Below, in pieces: positions 1 to 11,744 of a stretch of 64,000 nt of DNA. A program made the translations under genes and the position numbers. The stretch comes from Ichthyophis bannanicus (lineage: Eukaryota > Chordata > Amphibia > Gymnophiona > Ichthyophiidae): assembly GCA_033557465.1 (NCBI GenBank), contig CM066034.1, positions 413,208,159 to 413,272,158 on the forward strand. Direction: 5' to 3'. Every line of letters begins with the position of its first letter. Position 1 is the first letter of the stretch. The notes under the pieces were generated by a model. That model saw only the letters and a list, made by a program, of their open reading frames with translations, searched no databases and was not told where the DNA came from.

Positions 1-1129
1 GAGCAGAACTAGGACTTTCACCTACGGAACTCAATATCTTAAAAAAAAAAATCTGATTCTAATCATCTCACTAACAACAACAAACATTCTCCAGTACCAG
101 ACATATTGTGAACTAATACAAAACCCTACAACAAAGTCACTGAGGATCAGTAGAGCAAATCTACCATACCATACCAGCTCAATTTCCAAAACTCACTTAA
201 GGGGCCTACCCAAAAAAAGCATAACTGTAATTACTGCAGCGGGCCCTGGAACATCCAAACATCTATTTGAAAAGCTGAACAATTCAGATTACTACAGTAC
301 AGATGCCTATGTACAAACTCCATAATAACAGAATACCTAGCCTTGGCCACAAATGCAGAACACAGACCCTCACTAAAGTACAGAATAAGTGACCATAACC
401 TAACAATCAACATATGTAGATAAAAATTAAACTGCAACCCCAAAAAGTCAGATTTTGCATACAATGCAATGTCAGAGAAATAGAAAGAGATGCATTTCCT
501 TGTACGTTATAAAATAAAAAGATAGTACCAAGAATGTTCATTCAATTGAAAATAAAATTCTCTTCTACCTTTGTTGTCTGACCATTTTATTCTTGATCAT
601 GCTGGTCCCAATCTGAGGTTTCTGCTTCCTTCCACCTCCCAGTACCCCCCTCCCCCACCCCTGTCTACTTCCTCCCAGGGGCAGCATGAGGGTGATGCAG
701 GGCCATATGCGGAGATTCATCGCAGCATTATTTGCATAAATTTAGTCTACTTTATTTTAAAATGTATATGCCACCAATCTAAAATCCTAGATGGCTTCCA
801 AACATATATATGCAATTTAGTAAAACAGATGTTACAATAAAACAAACATAATAATAAAACATTAAATGTGATTAATGAAAAGCCACTTACACAGCACCCC
901 CCCCCCCCCCACCCACACACACCAATCAGACCATCACCAATCTGCACATCAGATTTATTTCGCTATTGAAATTTCCTTGAATCTGACCTGACAAAATATT
1001 TTAAATTTCAGTCTGGCAGCATTAAGAACACAAAACTGCAAATCTGAAAAACAATACATATTCCAGTACCCCCTCTCCCCACCCCCCCAACCAACACCCT
1101 TATCCCCATGATGTTATTGGACCTGATAT
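1..1129. other. Anonymous AT-rich DNA, no gene
   Basis: No reading frame here has the composition or motifs of a real protein. The stretch is AT-rich and carries an A-run near 42-52 and a C-run at about 899-910. The part around 735-800 looks like the reverse complement of a LINE or SINE 3' tail, but too little remains to name it. I see no promoter, RNA gene or terminal repeat that I can support. Confidence 0.5.
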
Positions 1130-1149
1130 GATCACATATTCTGTGCATC

Positions 1150-1830
1150 TATTGCAGTGAACAGTTTCTAGTTTATAGGTAAACAAGTTATTGATCTGTA
1201 ATGTTTCGAAATGTTACTTGGGTCCCCCTTCAAAGGAGAAATGTTCTTCCTGTTATAAACCACTGTGGTGCTAATCCAGCTACTTGATCAATTGGTTTTT
1301 GCAGTTTGCTAGGTCTTGGAGGAGCGATGTTAACTGTTTGAGCCAAAATTCGGTCACTCCATCTGGACGAGGGCTCTTCCAGTTTGGGGCTCATTTTAAC
1401 CTGCTTTCCAGCTCTTTTGTTCTTACTGCCGGCCATTCCATAGCTTTGACTGATTCTTCTTAATCTTCCTGTATGCAGGGTAACTATTTTGCTTCTTGAT
1501 TGTACTCTATGGGGTCTTCATATAGTTGTCTCCATAAGGTTTCTGTTTCAGCTTTGCTTGGTGGTGTTTTTCCATATTAATGCACTTTCCCAATTTCCTG
1601 TAGAACTGTTTTGGGTTCTCTCTAAATAATTTATTTTGATATCTTTCTTTTCTGCTTTCTTCATGTCTTTGCATTTTTTGCGCTTCTGCTACTATTTTAT
1701 TTTTCCATATTGAAGGGGATTTAGTTAGTGGCTGTGTTCATTTGGTGTCAGTAGTATAATATCCAAACTTGGTGGAGCAATTTTTAAGAGCTTTGTTACT
1801 TCTTGGTCTGCATTAAGGGCCCTTTGGCTT
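1150..1830 (-). pseudogene. R4/Dong-like (Rex6-type) LINE fragment
   Basis: Reading the minus strand and allowing frameshifts gives stretches typical of R4/Dong-clade ORFs: an arginine-rich run with ENPKQFYRKLGK, then PPSKAETETLWRQLYEDP, then NWKSPRPDGV, then WFITGRTFLL, and finally KHYRSITCLPI, which corresponds to the family's conserved YRPITCLPT block. These lie in the expected order upstream of and into the reverse transcriptase domain. The catalytic YADD region and the 3' end are missing, and several frameshifts and stops interrupt it. The product would be an RT plus restriction-like endonuclease polyprotein. Clade assignment rests on remembered motifs, so it is probable rather than certain. 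Confidence 0.55.
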
Positions 1831-2762
1831 GGCCCTTAAGCTAAGGTCTGCCAAGCATTGGCCAGCCTAGGGTGCAGGAGATTTGAGTTTCCTGCTCCTC
1901 CTGCACTGATGATGCAGAGCTAGTGGTGGAACTTCCCACAGAGTTACTGGCTGAGATTGTGGAGAAGAGAGATGGAAAGACCCCGACCTTGCCTGTCCCG
2001 ATATTCCCAGTGTGCCTGGTGTATGCATGTGATGACCGTTGCAATCTGCTGTGCCCGATTACTGCATAGGTTTGTGGCGGGTTGATAGGTTAGTGGCATA
2101 TAGATAGCTTCATGGCAGTACACCCCAGACTTCTCAGTTTCACTACAACTAATCAATTGTATAGCACTACAAGACGCATGCAGCACTGTACATATAGATG
2201 TAAGACACAGTCCCTGCTCATCGGAGCTTACAATCTAATCCAGACAAAACACGCAGCGAAACTGGGGACTAGAGTATGATAAGATATACATAAGTAGTGA
2301 AAAGAAAGTAAGGAGCATCAGGACCCAAAAGTAGCTTCAAAGAGGTGGATTTTTAGTTTGCATTTGAATACGGCTAGGAAAGGAGCCCAATGAACAGACT
2401 TAGGTAGTTTGTTTGAGGCATATGGAGCCGCAAGAAGGAATGGATGAAGTCTGAAGTTGGCAGAGGCAGAGAAGGGAACAGATACAAGGGATCTGCCAGA
2501 GGAGAGGTGTAGAGTGAGATAAGAGAGGAAAGGTATTGAGGAGCCACAGAATGAATGCAATTGTAGGTTAGTAGAAGTTTGAACTGGATGTGGAAACTGA
2601 TAAGGAACCAATGAAGTGACTTGAGAAGAGGGGTTACATTAACATAGCGACACTTGCAAAAGATAAGCCATGCAGCTGAGTTTTGAACAGATTGAAGGGG
2701 AGCGAGATGATTCAGAGGGAGACTAGCAAGAAGCAGAGTACAATAGTCAAGGCGGGAGGTGA

Positions 2763-4060
2763 CTAGTGCGTGGATAAGGGTCTTAGTAGTGTGAGCAGAA
2801 AGGAAGGGATGAATTTTGCTGATGTTATAGAGAAACAGCAGATTTTAGCTATCTGTTGGATGTGCACAGAGAAAGAGAGAAAAGAGTCAAAGATGACCCC
2901 AAGGCTGCAAGCTGAGGAAATGGGGAGGAGTATAGTGTCATCCACAGAAATAGAGAAGGAAGAAGGAGGAAGGGGGTTTAGGGGGAAAGGTAAGAGCTCA
3001 GTTTTGGCCATGTTCAATTTCAGATGACAGTGAAACATCCAGACAGCAATGTTGGATAAGAAGGCAGAGATCAAGGACTGGATTCCTGGAGATATTTCAG
3101 GCGCAGAAATGTTGATCTGAGAGTCATCAGCATACAGATAGTACTGAAAACCATAGGAGGAAATAAGTGCACCAAGGGAGAGAGAGAAAAGTATAGGTCC
3201 CAAGCCAGTGCCCTGAGGTACATCAATTGAAAATGGGATGGCAGTAGAGGATGATTCATCAGAACATACACTAAAAGTGCAATAGGAGAGAGAAGAAAAA
3301 AAACCAGGACAGAATAGAGTCCTTAAATCCAAGCGAGGACAGGGTATCGAGGAGAAGGTGGTGATCAACAGTGTCAAAGGCAGCAGAAAGATCAAGAAGG
3401 ATGCGGATAGAGTAAAGGCCCTTGGATTTGGCAAGGAACAAGTCGCTGGAGACTTTGGCAAGAGTTGTTTCTGTGGAATGTAGAGGATGAAAGCTAGACT
3501 GCAGTGGATCCAGAAGGACTTGAGAGGAAAGAAAGTCAAGACAGCAGCGGTGAACTGCTCGTTCAAGTAGTTTTTTGAAGCAAACTGGAGAAGAGAGAGA
3601 GGCTAATAGCTGGAAGGATGAGTAGGGTCTAGTGAGGGCTTTTTGAGAGAGGTGTGACCAAAGCATGTTTGAAAGCCACAGGAAGAGTTGCAGTGGAAAG
3701 CGATAGGTTAAGGATATGACAGATGGAAGGGATGATGATGGAAGAGATAGAGCTTAGTAGATGGGTAGGAATGGGTCAGAGGAGCAGGTCGTCAATTTGG
3801 AGGAGGAGAAAATAATTGCAGTTTCCTCCTCAGTGATTTCAGACAAGGAACAAAGGGTGACAGAGGGTGAGGGAAGGATATGGGATAGAGGAGGGGAAGG
3901 TGGAGGTGAATCTGTGGAGAATTCAAGGCTAATATTTTGGACTTTATCATGGAAATTGTCAGCCAAGGTCTGGGCAGAAAATGAAGAAGGGATTGGAGGA
4001 GGAGTGGCCATGAGGAGTAAGCTGAACATGGCAAAAAGACGGTGAGGGTCAGAGGCAAGA
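2763..4060 (-). pseudogene. L2-like reverse transcriptase remnant (copy A)
   Basis: Three overlapping broken frames (about 3754-4058, 3271-3666 and 2763-3566) together cover the RT fingers and palm. Visible signatures are LLDLSAAFDTVDHHLLLD (palm A), the PQGTGLGPILFSL block (a PQGS-type B motif) and YADDSQ (motif C; residues about 145-148 of the 267-residue frame). Frame changes occur near 3290 and 3670. The order matches copy B at 9527-10790. The enzyme would copy LINE RNA at nicked chromosomal targets. It is clearly a pseudogene. Confidence 0.75.
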
Positions 4061-4350
4061 GAGTTAGTCAGATGGATATAGTACTCTTGCTTGGTGAGTG
4101 CTATGGCTTACAGGAAAAAGGTTAGCATGATTTTGAAATGTAAGTAGTCAGCAAGGGTATGTGATTTAAGCCAAAGGGGCTCAACTGAATGGGTACAGGA
4201 ATGTTGGTAGCAGATTGTTGAGAACAGCCAGGGTTGAGGTATGGTACACCTCACAGGGCATGGAATGGGAGGAGTCATGTACCCAGAGCAGATAATAGTG
4301 TTATAGGAAGATACTGCACCTCATCAGCAGACTCAGATGACATAATGACA

Positions 4351-5426
4351 TAACGCCCATAATCTACAAATAAACCACTCAAAAACTGAAGTGCTAATAG
4401 TTACTAAAAATCAATCTTACACTCCCCCAACACACATAACGCTACAAAACCAAGAAATTAAAATAAAAAATGAAGTAAGATATTTGGGAGTTATTCTAGA
4501 TAGACATCTCACAATGGACACCCATATTAGAAATACTACAAAGAAAATTTATTTCAAACTTAAAATCCTTAAACAACTAAGACCTCTTGTTTATATACAA
4601 GATTTTATCAATATAATTCAAGCTACCATAACCCCTCACTTTGACTTTGCTAACTTAATTTTATTAGGTACTACAAAACAAAACATTAAAAGAATTCAAC
4701 TTTCACAGAATGCAGCAGCTAGAATAATAATGAAAGTACACGCACATCAACACATAACACCAATTCTAGCGTCCCTTCACTGGCTGCCAATACAAAGCAG
4801 AATAGTATACAAAACATTAATAACCTCATTTAAAATTCTAAATGACATGGCCCCAGTCACACTAAGCAACCTAATAAGCAAAGAACAATCAAAATCTACT
4901 CAAAGAAAAAACCAATTAAATAAACTAAAAACTCCTAAAGACTTCATAAAAGCAAATAAACTAACAAACATTAGAGCTTTTTCACATGCAGCGCCAACAA
5001 TTTGGAACTCTCTCCCAGATGAACTAAGAACATTAACCAACATCATTGAATTTCATAAAAAAGTGAAAACGCATCTATTCACTAAACATTACAATAATAC
5101 AGATCATCCCTCAATAGACCTAGATAAAGGCTAACCTGTTTTCTTATGTGATATCCCATGACCTATGAAAATTCCCATAGCAGTAACGGTACTTCGCATT
5201 ATGCTTAAGCCCTAAACAATGTATATCTGTATATAATGTATATAGTTTTGCACTGTTCTGTGCTAGTTAACTGTAATCATTTGTTTTCAAGTTTTATTGT
5301 CATTTAGTTATATGATGTTATATGTAAAACAAACTCTGCTTTGTTGATTGTTGTTTATTGTGACCCGCAACTGATGTATGGAAGATGCGGTATAGAAGTG
5401 ATTGTTAAATAAAATAAATAAAATAA
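4351..5426 (+). mobile_element. 5'-truncated L2/CR1-group LINE inserted in copy A
   Basis: This sense-strand insertion interrupts copy A exactly where copy B is continuous (compare 8230-8300). It contains the C-terminal end of an RT protein and about 290 bases of 3' UTR, and ends in a short A/T tandem tail of 'aaata' units at 5405-5426. The tetranucleotide gaca flanks both sides (4347-4350 and 5427-5430), possibly a short target duplication. The 5' end is truncated, as expected from incomplete target-primed reverse transcription. Confidence 0.7.
4391..5134 (+). CDS. C-terminal part of LINE reverse transcriptase (open, truncated)
   Basis: An open frame of 247 codons without internal stops. 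It starts downstream of the catalytic YADD motif, so it holds only the RT thumb and C-terminal region. Recognisable blocks are VRYLGVILD near residue 30, the QNAAARII segment, LHWLPI with the following RIVYK, and WNSLP near the end; these are hallmarks of L2/CR1-group RT C-termini. Without a catalytic palm it cannot be active. The base composition (A-rich, asparagine- and lysine-rich) differs sharply from the surrounding L2-like copy, supporting separate origin. The chosen methionine is only the first in the surviving frame, not the original start. Confidence 0.7.
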   Translation: MLIVTKNQSYTPPTHITLQNQEIKIKNEVRYLGVILDRHLTMDTHIRNTTKKIYFKLKILKQLRPLVYIQDFINIIQATITPHFDFANLILLGTTKQNIKRIQLSQNAAARIIMKVHAHQHITPILASLHWLPIQSRIVYKTLITSFKILNDMAPVTLSNLISKEQSKSTQRKNQLNKLKTPKDFIKANKLTNIRAFSHAAPTIWNSLPDELRTLTNIIEFHKKVKTHLFTKHYNNTDHPSIDLDKG

Positions 5427-5797
5427 GACAGCAGTGGAGAGAGCTGAAGGGTCGATAGCGTGAAGATTGCTAAACATGTTGGTGGAGATTGGGTGAGTCC
5501 TGGATGGAAGAGAGGCGGGTGGTTAAGGTGAAGGTTATCAGGTTGTGGTCAGATAAGGGAAGAACTGAGGTAGAGAAGTTTGAGGGTGAGAAGTTGGAGA
5601 AGGCGAGGTCAAGGCTTGTCAGTAGGAGTGGTAGAGCACAAATGGAGTGAATGAAGTGGTTAGGGAAAGGAGCTTTAAGGCATAAGAGGCTTCAATGTGG
5701 ATGTTAAAAACCCCAAGAATAAGGAAAGGGGAAGATGGATCCAGAAAGGAAGAGAACCAAAGGTCAAAGTCTGTGAGAAAGGTAGAGGAGGACTTAA

Positions 5798-7019
5798 GAA
5801 CATAAGAACATAAGACATGCCATACTGGGTCAGACCGAGGTCCATCAAGCCCAGTATCCTGTTTCCAGCAGTGGCCAATCTAGGTCATGCGTACCTAGCA
5901 ATATCCCCAAAAGACACAGGTTCCTCAATGCTTGTACTGGGTCAAGCATTGATATCCTGGGTCCCTTTTTAATAGTGGTTTATGGACCTTTCCTCCAGGA
6001 ACTTGTCCAAACCTTTTTTAAACCCAGCTATACTAACAGCCCTTACTACCTCCTCTGGTAACAGATTCCAGAGTTTGGTTACACATTGAGTGAAAAAATA
6101 TTTTCTCCAATTTGTCTTAAATAGTTTACCCTGTAGCTTCATTACATGTCCCCTAGTCTTCCTATATTCTGATAGTGTAAACAATTGATCCACGTTTATC
6201 CGTTCCACTCCATTCATTAATTTATAGACCTCTATCATATCTCCCCTCAGCCGTCTCTTTTCCAGGTTAAAGAGCCCTAACCTATTTAGCCTCTCTTCAT
6301 AGGAGTAGCCTTCCATCCCCTTCACCAATTTGGTGGCTCTTCTCTGTACTTTTTCTAATAACGCTATGTCCTTTTTGAGATACGGTGACCAGAATTGCAC
6401 ACAATATTCAAGGTGCGGTTGTACCATGGAGCGATACAGAGGCATTATAATATCCTTTGTTTTATTTTCCATCCCTTTCCTTATGATACCTAGCATTCTA
6501 TTTGCTTTCTTGGCCGCCGCTGCACACTGGGCGGAGGGTTTTAACATGTTATCCACGATGACTCCTAAATCTTTTTTCCTGGGTGGTGGTTTCTAATGTG
6601 GAGCCTTGCATCGTGTAACTATAGTGTGGGTTGTTCTTTCCTAGGTGCATAACTTTGCACTTGTCCACATTAAATTTCATCTGCCACTTGGATGCCCAGT
6701 CTTCCAATTTATCCAGATCCTCCTGAAGTTTTCCACAATCCTCTTGGGTTTTAACAGCTTTAAACAGTTTTGTGTCATCTGCAAATTTGATAACCTGACT
6801 AGTTATTCCCTTTTCCAGGTCATTTATGAATATGTCAAAAAGTAGCGGACCCAGTACAGATCCCTGGGGTACTCCACTATTCACCTTTTTCCATTGGGAA
6901 TATTGGCCATTTAGCCCTACCCTCTGCTTTCTATCTTTTAACCAGTTCCCGATCCACAATAGTACACTGCCTCCTATCCCATGACTTATTAGCTTCGCCA
7001 AAAGTCTCTGATGGGGAAC
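5798..7019 (-). mobile_element. CR1-like LINE (type G) nested in L2 copy A
   Basis: A 5'-truncated CR1-type element in minus orientation. Its 3' end at 5798-5815 shows the 8-base direct repeats AAGAACAT AAGAACAT, the CR1-style octamer tail. Removing it joins the two endonuclease pieces of copy A in register with copy B (7858-7900), which fixes the boundaries to within a few bases. No target duplication is seen, normal for CR1. A second copy of the same family is at 24687-26700. Confidence 0.8.
5969..7001 (-). pseudogene. CR1-like reverse transcriptase, palm to C-terminus
   Basis: Two adjoining minus-strand frames, 6549-7001 and 5969-6556, cover the RT from before the B motif to the stop codon. 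The first contains the PQGSVLGPLLF block and FADDTK (motif C, around residue 74), then WQMKFNVDKCKVMHLG. The second contains the PHLEYCVQFWSPY, LEKVQRRATK and KLWNLLPEEVV blocks of CR1 C-termini. One frameshift near 6560 separates them. Upstream RT and the endonuclease are lost by 5' truncation. The stop lies about 150 bases from the octamer tail, a normal CR1 layout. Confidence 0.8.
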
Positions 7020-7380
7020 TTATTGAGAGTTCGATAAATGAGCTACCCAGAGAGGTGGTGGAGTAAATAGGTGGATGGCATGGACTTCTAGGGAAGTAAA
7101 AGAATTAGACAGAGGCAAAAGGAGGGGCTGAAATTGGCAGGACTGAGAAAGTAGAAACCCAACAACAACACCACCACAACAAATGGGCCTAGGTGTATGG
7201 GAAAATAGGTAGCCTCCATGACAGAGGGCAATGACTGAAGCAGAGTCTTCAGAGAGAAGCCAATTTTCAGTAAGAGCCAGGAGATGCAGAGTATTTGGGG
7301 TAAAAGGGCATGAAGTCATTGGTGTACAACATCTGGGAGAATTAGGCACTGCTAACTAGTTGAGCTAAGGGTAAATTCAG
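7020..7380 (-). pseudogene. L2-like endonuclease N-terminal remnant (copy A)
   Basis: Minus-strand frames give LLALTENWLLSEDS, which corresponds to the TETWL block of an apurinic-type LINE endonuclease, followed by ALCHGGYL. The equivalent in copy B at 7640-7710 reads SVTETWLLTENS, confirming homology. The continuation of this domain lies at 5427-5797 across the nested CR1-like insertion. It is frame-shifted and inactive. Confidence 0.65.
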
Positions 7381-7585
7381 GCCATGAAAGTATTCACAAA
7401 GGAATAGATGAGGTATCATCAAAAGAGGTTTTCGAGAATAGGTGAACATATTCTTGGGGTGGATAATGAGTCCCAAAGTGAGGGTCTAGAGCAGTGTTTC
7501 TCAAGTTGGTCCTGGAGTACCGTCTAGCCAGTCTGATTATCAGAATATCAACAATCAATACACATGGGGTAGCTTTGCATGCAAC

Positions 7586-8520
7586 ATCCTTTATTCATGA
7601 CCTCTTTATCTCTAATTCTCTTCCACTTCTTTCTGTAACTGAGACTTGGCTTCTCACTGAAAACTCTACTTCAGTTGCTGCCCTCTGTCATGGAGGCTAC
7701 CTAGTCTCACATATACCTTACCTCATTAGCCGTGGCAGTGGTGTTGGGTTGGTATTCTCTTTCCTGCCAGTTTAAACCGCCTCATTCTACCTCGGTCTCA
7801 CTCTTTTCCTTCCTTTAAAGTCTACTCCATCCGCCTATTCATTCCGCTATCAGGTAGATGTCATTTATCGACTCCCTGACAAATCCACTTTTACCTTTCT
7901 TGCTGACTTTGACTCCTGGCTTTCCTTCTTTTTGGACATCACCTTCCCTTATTCTTGGGGTTTTAACATTTATGTTGTTGACCTCTCTGACCTTATGCCT
8001 TAAAGCTTCTTTCCCTAACCTCCTCATTCAATCTCCAGCTGTGCTGTACCACTCCTACTCACCAGCATGGCCACTGCCTCAACCGTATCTTTTTCACCAA
8101 CTGCTTGCCTTCAGATTTCTCCACCTCATTTCTTCTCTTATCCAACCATCATCTCCTAATCTTCACTCTTAACCATCCCCCATCTTAGTCTCATCCACTC
8201 TCCACCAATACGTTTAGGAATCTTCACACTATCGATTCTTCAACTCTCTCCATCGCTGTTTCATCACCTTTTTCCTCCATTATGTTGATGAGGGAGTGCC
8301 TTTCTATAACACTATACTTTCCTCTGATCACCTCCTATTCCATGGCCTGTGAGGCGCACTGTACCTCAGCATTGACTACCTTCCAAAGTATTCTACTGAC
8401 GTTCCAGTGACCTCTCAACTGAGTGTCTTTGGCTTTAATCCCGTACTCTTGCTGACTTCTTACATTTCAGATTTATGCTAATCTCTTTCCATTCCACTAT
8501 AGCATTCAGTAAGCAAGAGT
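7586..8520 (+). pseudogene. L2-like endonuclease remnant (copy B)
   Basis: Broken frames show SVTETWLLTENS, then LCHGGYL near the N-terminal side, and further on segments matching the endonuclease pieces of copy A, for example the region 7858-8010 corresponding to 5697-5797 read in reverse. The later part (8290-8380) matches copy A near 4200-4320. Frameshifts are frequent, so no active enzyme could be made. Confidence 0.6.
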
Positions 8521-8657
8521 ATTATATTCTCCTGACTAAGTCTCTTGCCTCTGATTCTTTGCAATGCTCAACTCTCTCCTCAAAGTGCTGCCATCTCTGA
8601 TCCCTCCTTCACTTTTATGCCCAGACCTTGGCTGATTATTTCCATGATAAAGTCCAC

Positions 8658-9133
8658 GGGCCCGATATTCTGGGCAGGCTATGTGCTGCTATGGCGTATA
8701 GTTTAACCACGGATATTCAATGCTGGAGCCGAATATGCGACCCTGACATTGAATATCTGTGGATTGCCGCACATGCCAGAAGCTGCATTACATAACCGGG
8801 CAGCAGCGATATTGCATGCTGCCCAGTTAGGTCCTGCGCCAAAAGAAAAGCGAGGATTTTCCAAGCCTTTCTTTTCAATGCAGATTGCTAACCGGGCTGC
8901 ATGCAATATTGCTGCTGCCCGGTTATCATTTGTTGCTGCCTCTGCTCCGCCCCGCCCCGGAATGCCCCCGACATACCCCGATGCTAACCGGATAGCATCG
9001 GGGCACATAGAGGAGTTAGAAGGGGATATTCAATGGCACTAACAGTGTAAATGCCATTAAATATCCAGATTTAAGGTATTTACATGCTTTACTGGGCTAT
9101 AAACCATGCAAATGCCTTTTGAATATCTGGCCC
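8658..9133. mobile_element. MITE with GGGCC(C/A)GATATTC inverted termini
   Basis: It begins gggcccgatattc and ends gaatatctggccc, so the two ends are inverted repeats with one mismatch. The trinucleotide cac occurs directly on both sides (8655-8657 and 9134-9136), a possible 3-bp target duplication, which would suit a PIF/Harbinger-like transposase supplied in trans. Copy A lacks this segment at the equivalent place, confirming insertion. Inside are further complementary stretches around 'aaccgggcagcagcgatattgc'-type sequence (8795-8830 and 8890-8935). The interior is GC-rich, unlike its host LINE. No transposase is encoded. Confidence 0.65.
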
Positions 9134-9149
9134 CACAAGATTAGTCTTG

Positions 9150-10790
9150 AGTTCTCCATAGGGTGACCTCCATCCTCCCTTCCCCCTTTTCAATCCCAAA
9201 TCCTTCTCTCAACCTTCCTTTTTTAAAATCACCAAGGAGGAAACCACACATCATCTTTCCTTCTTCACACTCACTATCTGCTTTTCTGATCTCATTCCCA
9301 CCCATCTACAATGCTGTAACTTTTCCACTGTCATCCCCTCCATTTGTCGTATGCTCAGCCTATCACTTTCCACTGCACCTGTTCCTGCAGCCTTAAAAAT
9401 ACCCTGTGGTTACACCTCTCCTCAAAAATCTTTCACTAGATCCTACCTGTCCTTCTAATTATTGGCATATCTCACTCTTCCCCTTTTCTTGAAAACTATT
9501 CAAATGTGTGATTCACCCCCATTGTCTTGACCCTTTTCCCCTCTCAAGCCCTTTTGGATCCACTGCAATCTGGCTTTCACCCTCTGCAGTCTACAGAAAG
9601 GGCTCTTGACAAAATCTCCAGTGACTTGTTCCTTATTAAATCCAAGGACCTTTATTCAATCCTGATCCTTCTTGACCTTTCTGCAGCTTTTGACACTATT
9701 GATCACTACCTTCTCCTTGATATCCTGTGCTTGCTTGGATTTATAGGCTCTATTCTGTCCTGGTTTTCTTATCTTTCCCATCACACCTTTAGTGTATGTT
9801 CTTGTGGATCCTCCTCTACTACCATCTTGCTTTCAGTTGGTGTATGTCTTAGGACTTTTTCTTTTCTCTTTCTATACTCAATCCCTTGGTGCACTTATCC
9901 CCTCCATGGTTTTCAGCACAATCTTTATGCTGATGACTCTCAGATGTACCTCTCTGCACCTGAAATCTCTCCAGGAATTCAAACCCATATCTTAGCCTGC
10001 TTGTCTAATGTTGCTGCATGGATGTCCCACCCCCATCTGAAATTGAACACGGCTTTAATTCAGCTCCTTATTTTTTCCCTTTAACCCACTTTCCCCCTTT
10101 CTCCTTTCACTATTTCTGTGAATAGCATATTACTCCTCCCTATTTCCCCAGCTTGCAACTTTGGGTTCATCTTTGATTCCTCTCTGTTTCTCTGCACACA
10201 TCCAACAAATAGCTAAAACCTGTCATTTCTTTCTCTATAACATCAATAAAATTTGCCCCTTCCATTCTAAATACACTACTAAGACTCTTATCCACTTTCT
10301 AGTCACCTCATCTCTTTACTATAGCAACCTGCTCCTCTCGGGTCACTCCTTCAATCTATTCAAATCTCCTTTCCTCTGTATGGCTAATCGTCTACCAGTG
10401 TCACTATGCTCATGTAACCCCTCTTCTCAAGTCACTTCAATGGCTTCCTATCCATTTTCACATCCAGTTCAAACTTCTACTGACCTATAGGTGCATTCAT
10501 TCTGCAGCTTCTACCTTTCAACTTTGAACTCTCCCTCCTCGGAAATCCTATTCTTCTGGCAGAAACCTTTTCTCTGCCACTGCCACCTTGCTGCTCCATA
10601 TGCCTGGAACAAACTTCCCAAGTCAATACATCAGGCTCCATATCTGGCCCTATTCAGATCCAGATTAAAACCCATCTTTTCAAGGCTGCTTTTGGATCCT
10701 GATCCCTTTGTTCTCCTGCTAACCACCTATGTGGATCTTTATCATTTCCATAGACTTACCCTAGTCTCTAGTTATGTTTTTTTGTCTTGA
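9150..10790 (+). pseudogene. L2-like reverse transcriptase remnant (copy B)
   Basis: The longest piece, 9527-10084, carries LDPLQSGFHPLQSTERAL (L2-type RT N-terminal block), LLDLSAAFDTIDH (motif A) and YADDSQ (motif C, residues about 134-137). Pieces at 10161-10490 and 10491-10790 hold the thumb and the PYAWNKLPKSI terminus. The central PQG block is lost in a frameshift around 9840. The 3' UTR is only about 60 bases before the TAG tail. Confidence 0.75.
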
Positions 10791-10960
10791 TTAGATTGCA
10801 AGCTCTCTAGTGCTGCATATGCCTTGCATATGCCAAATGATAAGTAGTAGTAGTAGTAATGCAGACAATGCATACAAATCCATCTCATGTATATTCATTG
10901 TGGATATCCCGAAAACCAGACTAGTTAGGGAGTACCCGAGGATCATCTTGAGAAACAGCA

Positions 10961-11715
<755 letters not shown>

Positions 11716-11744
11716 AAGGAGAAATTTCACTTACCATTAATTTC

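Larger units (their letters stand above)
2190..7400 (-). mobile_element. L2-like LINE copy A (antisense), twice interrupted
   Basis: The reverse complement gives an L2-type non-LTR retrotransposon: endonuclease pieces at 7020-7380 and 5427-5797, and reverse transcriptase between about 4350 and 2600. The pieces rejoin when two insertions (4351-5426 and 5798-7019) are removed, shown by base-level similarity to copy B at 7586-10858. The 3' UTR lies near 2190-2330, where the common 'acagtccctgctc' and 'gagcttacaatc' phrases of such tails appear. Many frameshifts and stops make it non-functional. It would have moved by target-primed reverse transcription in the nucleus. Confidence 0.75.
7586..10858 (+). 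mobile_element. L2-like LINE copy B (sense)
   Basis: Close relative of copy A but in sense orientation: endonuclease remnants at 7586-8500, RT at about 9150-10790, and a tail of TAG repeats at about 10846-10858. It is interrupted at 8658-9133 by a MITE. Multiple frameshifts break the ORF. Alignment of the two copies is what fixes the insertion points in copy A. The same TAG tail type appears at 20457-20520. Confidence 0.75.
7492..10960. mobile_element. Palindromic hAT-like MITE split by L2 copy B
   Basis: The left half (7492-7585) starts cagtgtttctcaag and the right half (10859-10960) ends cttgagaaacagc; the halves are imperfect reverse complements. An uninterrupted relative lies at 48173-48366 and shows the same phrases (ttctcaaccc, cagtcctctggga, aatatgcatga). 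Termini of the type CAGTGGTTCTCAA are common in hAT MITEs. The L2-like LINE sits in the loop near 'ttgcatgca', so the MITE is older than copy B. No transposase is encoded. Confidence 0.6.

Noticed and set aside
3761..4045. Plus-strand frame rich in Glu and Gly
   Set aside because: Antisense to the L2-like RT remnant; no independent evidence for a gene.
10846..10858. TAG repeats as a microsatellite or array
   Set aside because: They form the 3' tail of the L2-like LINE; no CRISPR-like spacers or regular long repeats exist in the window.
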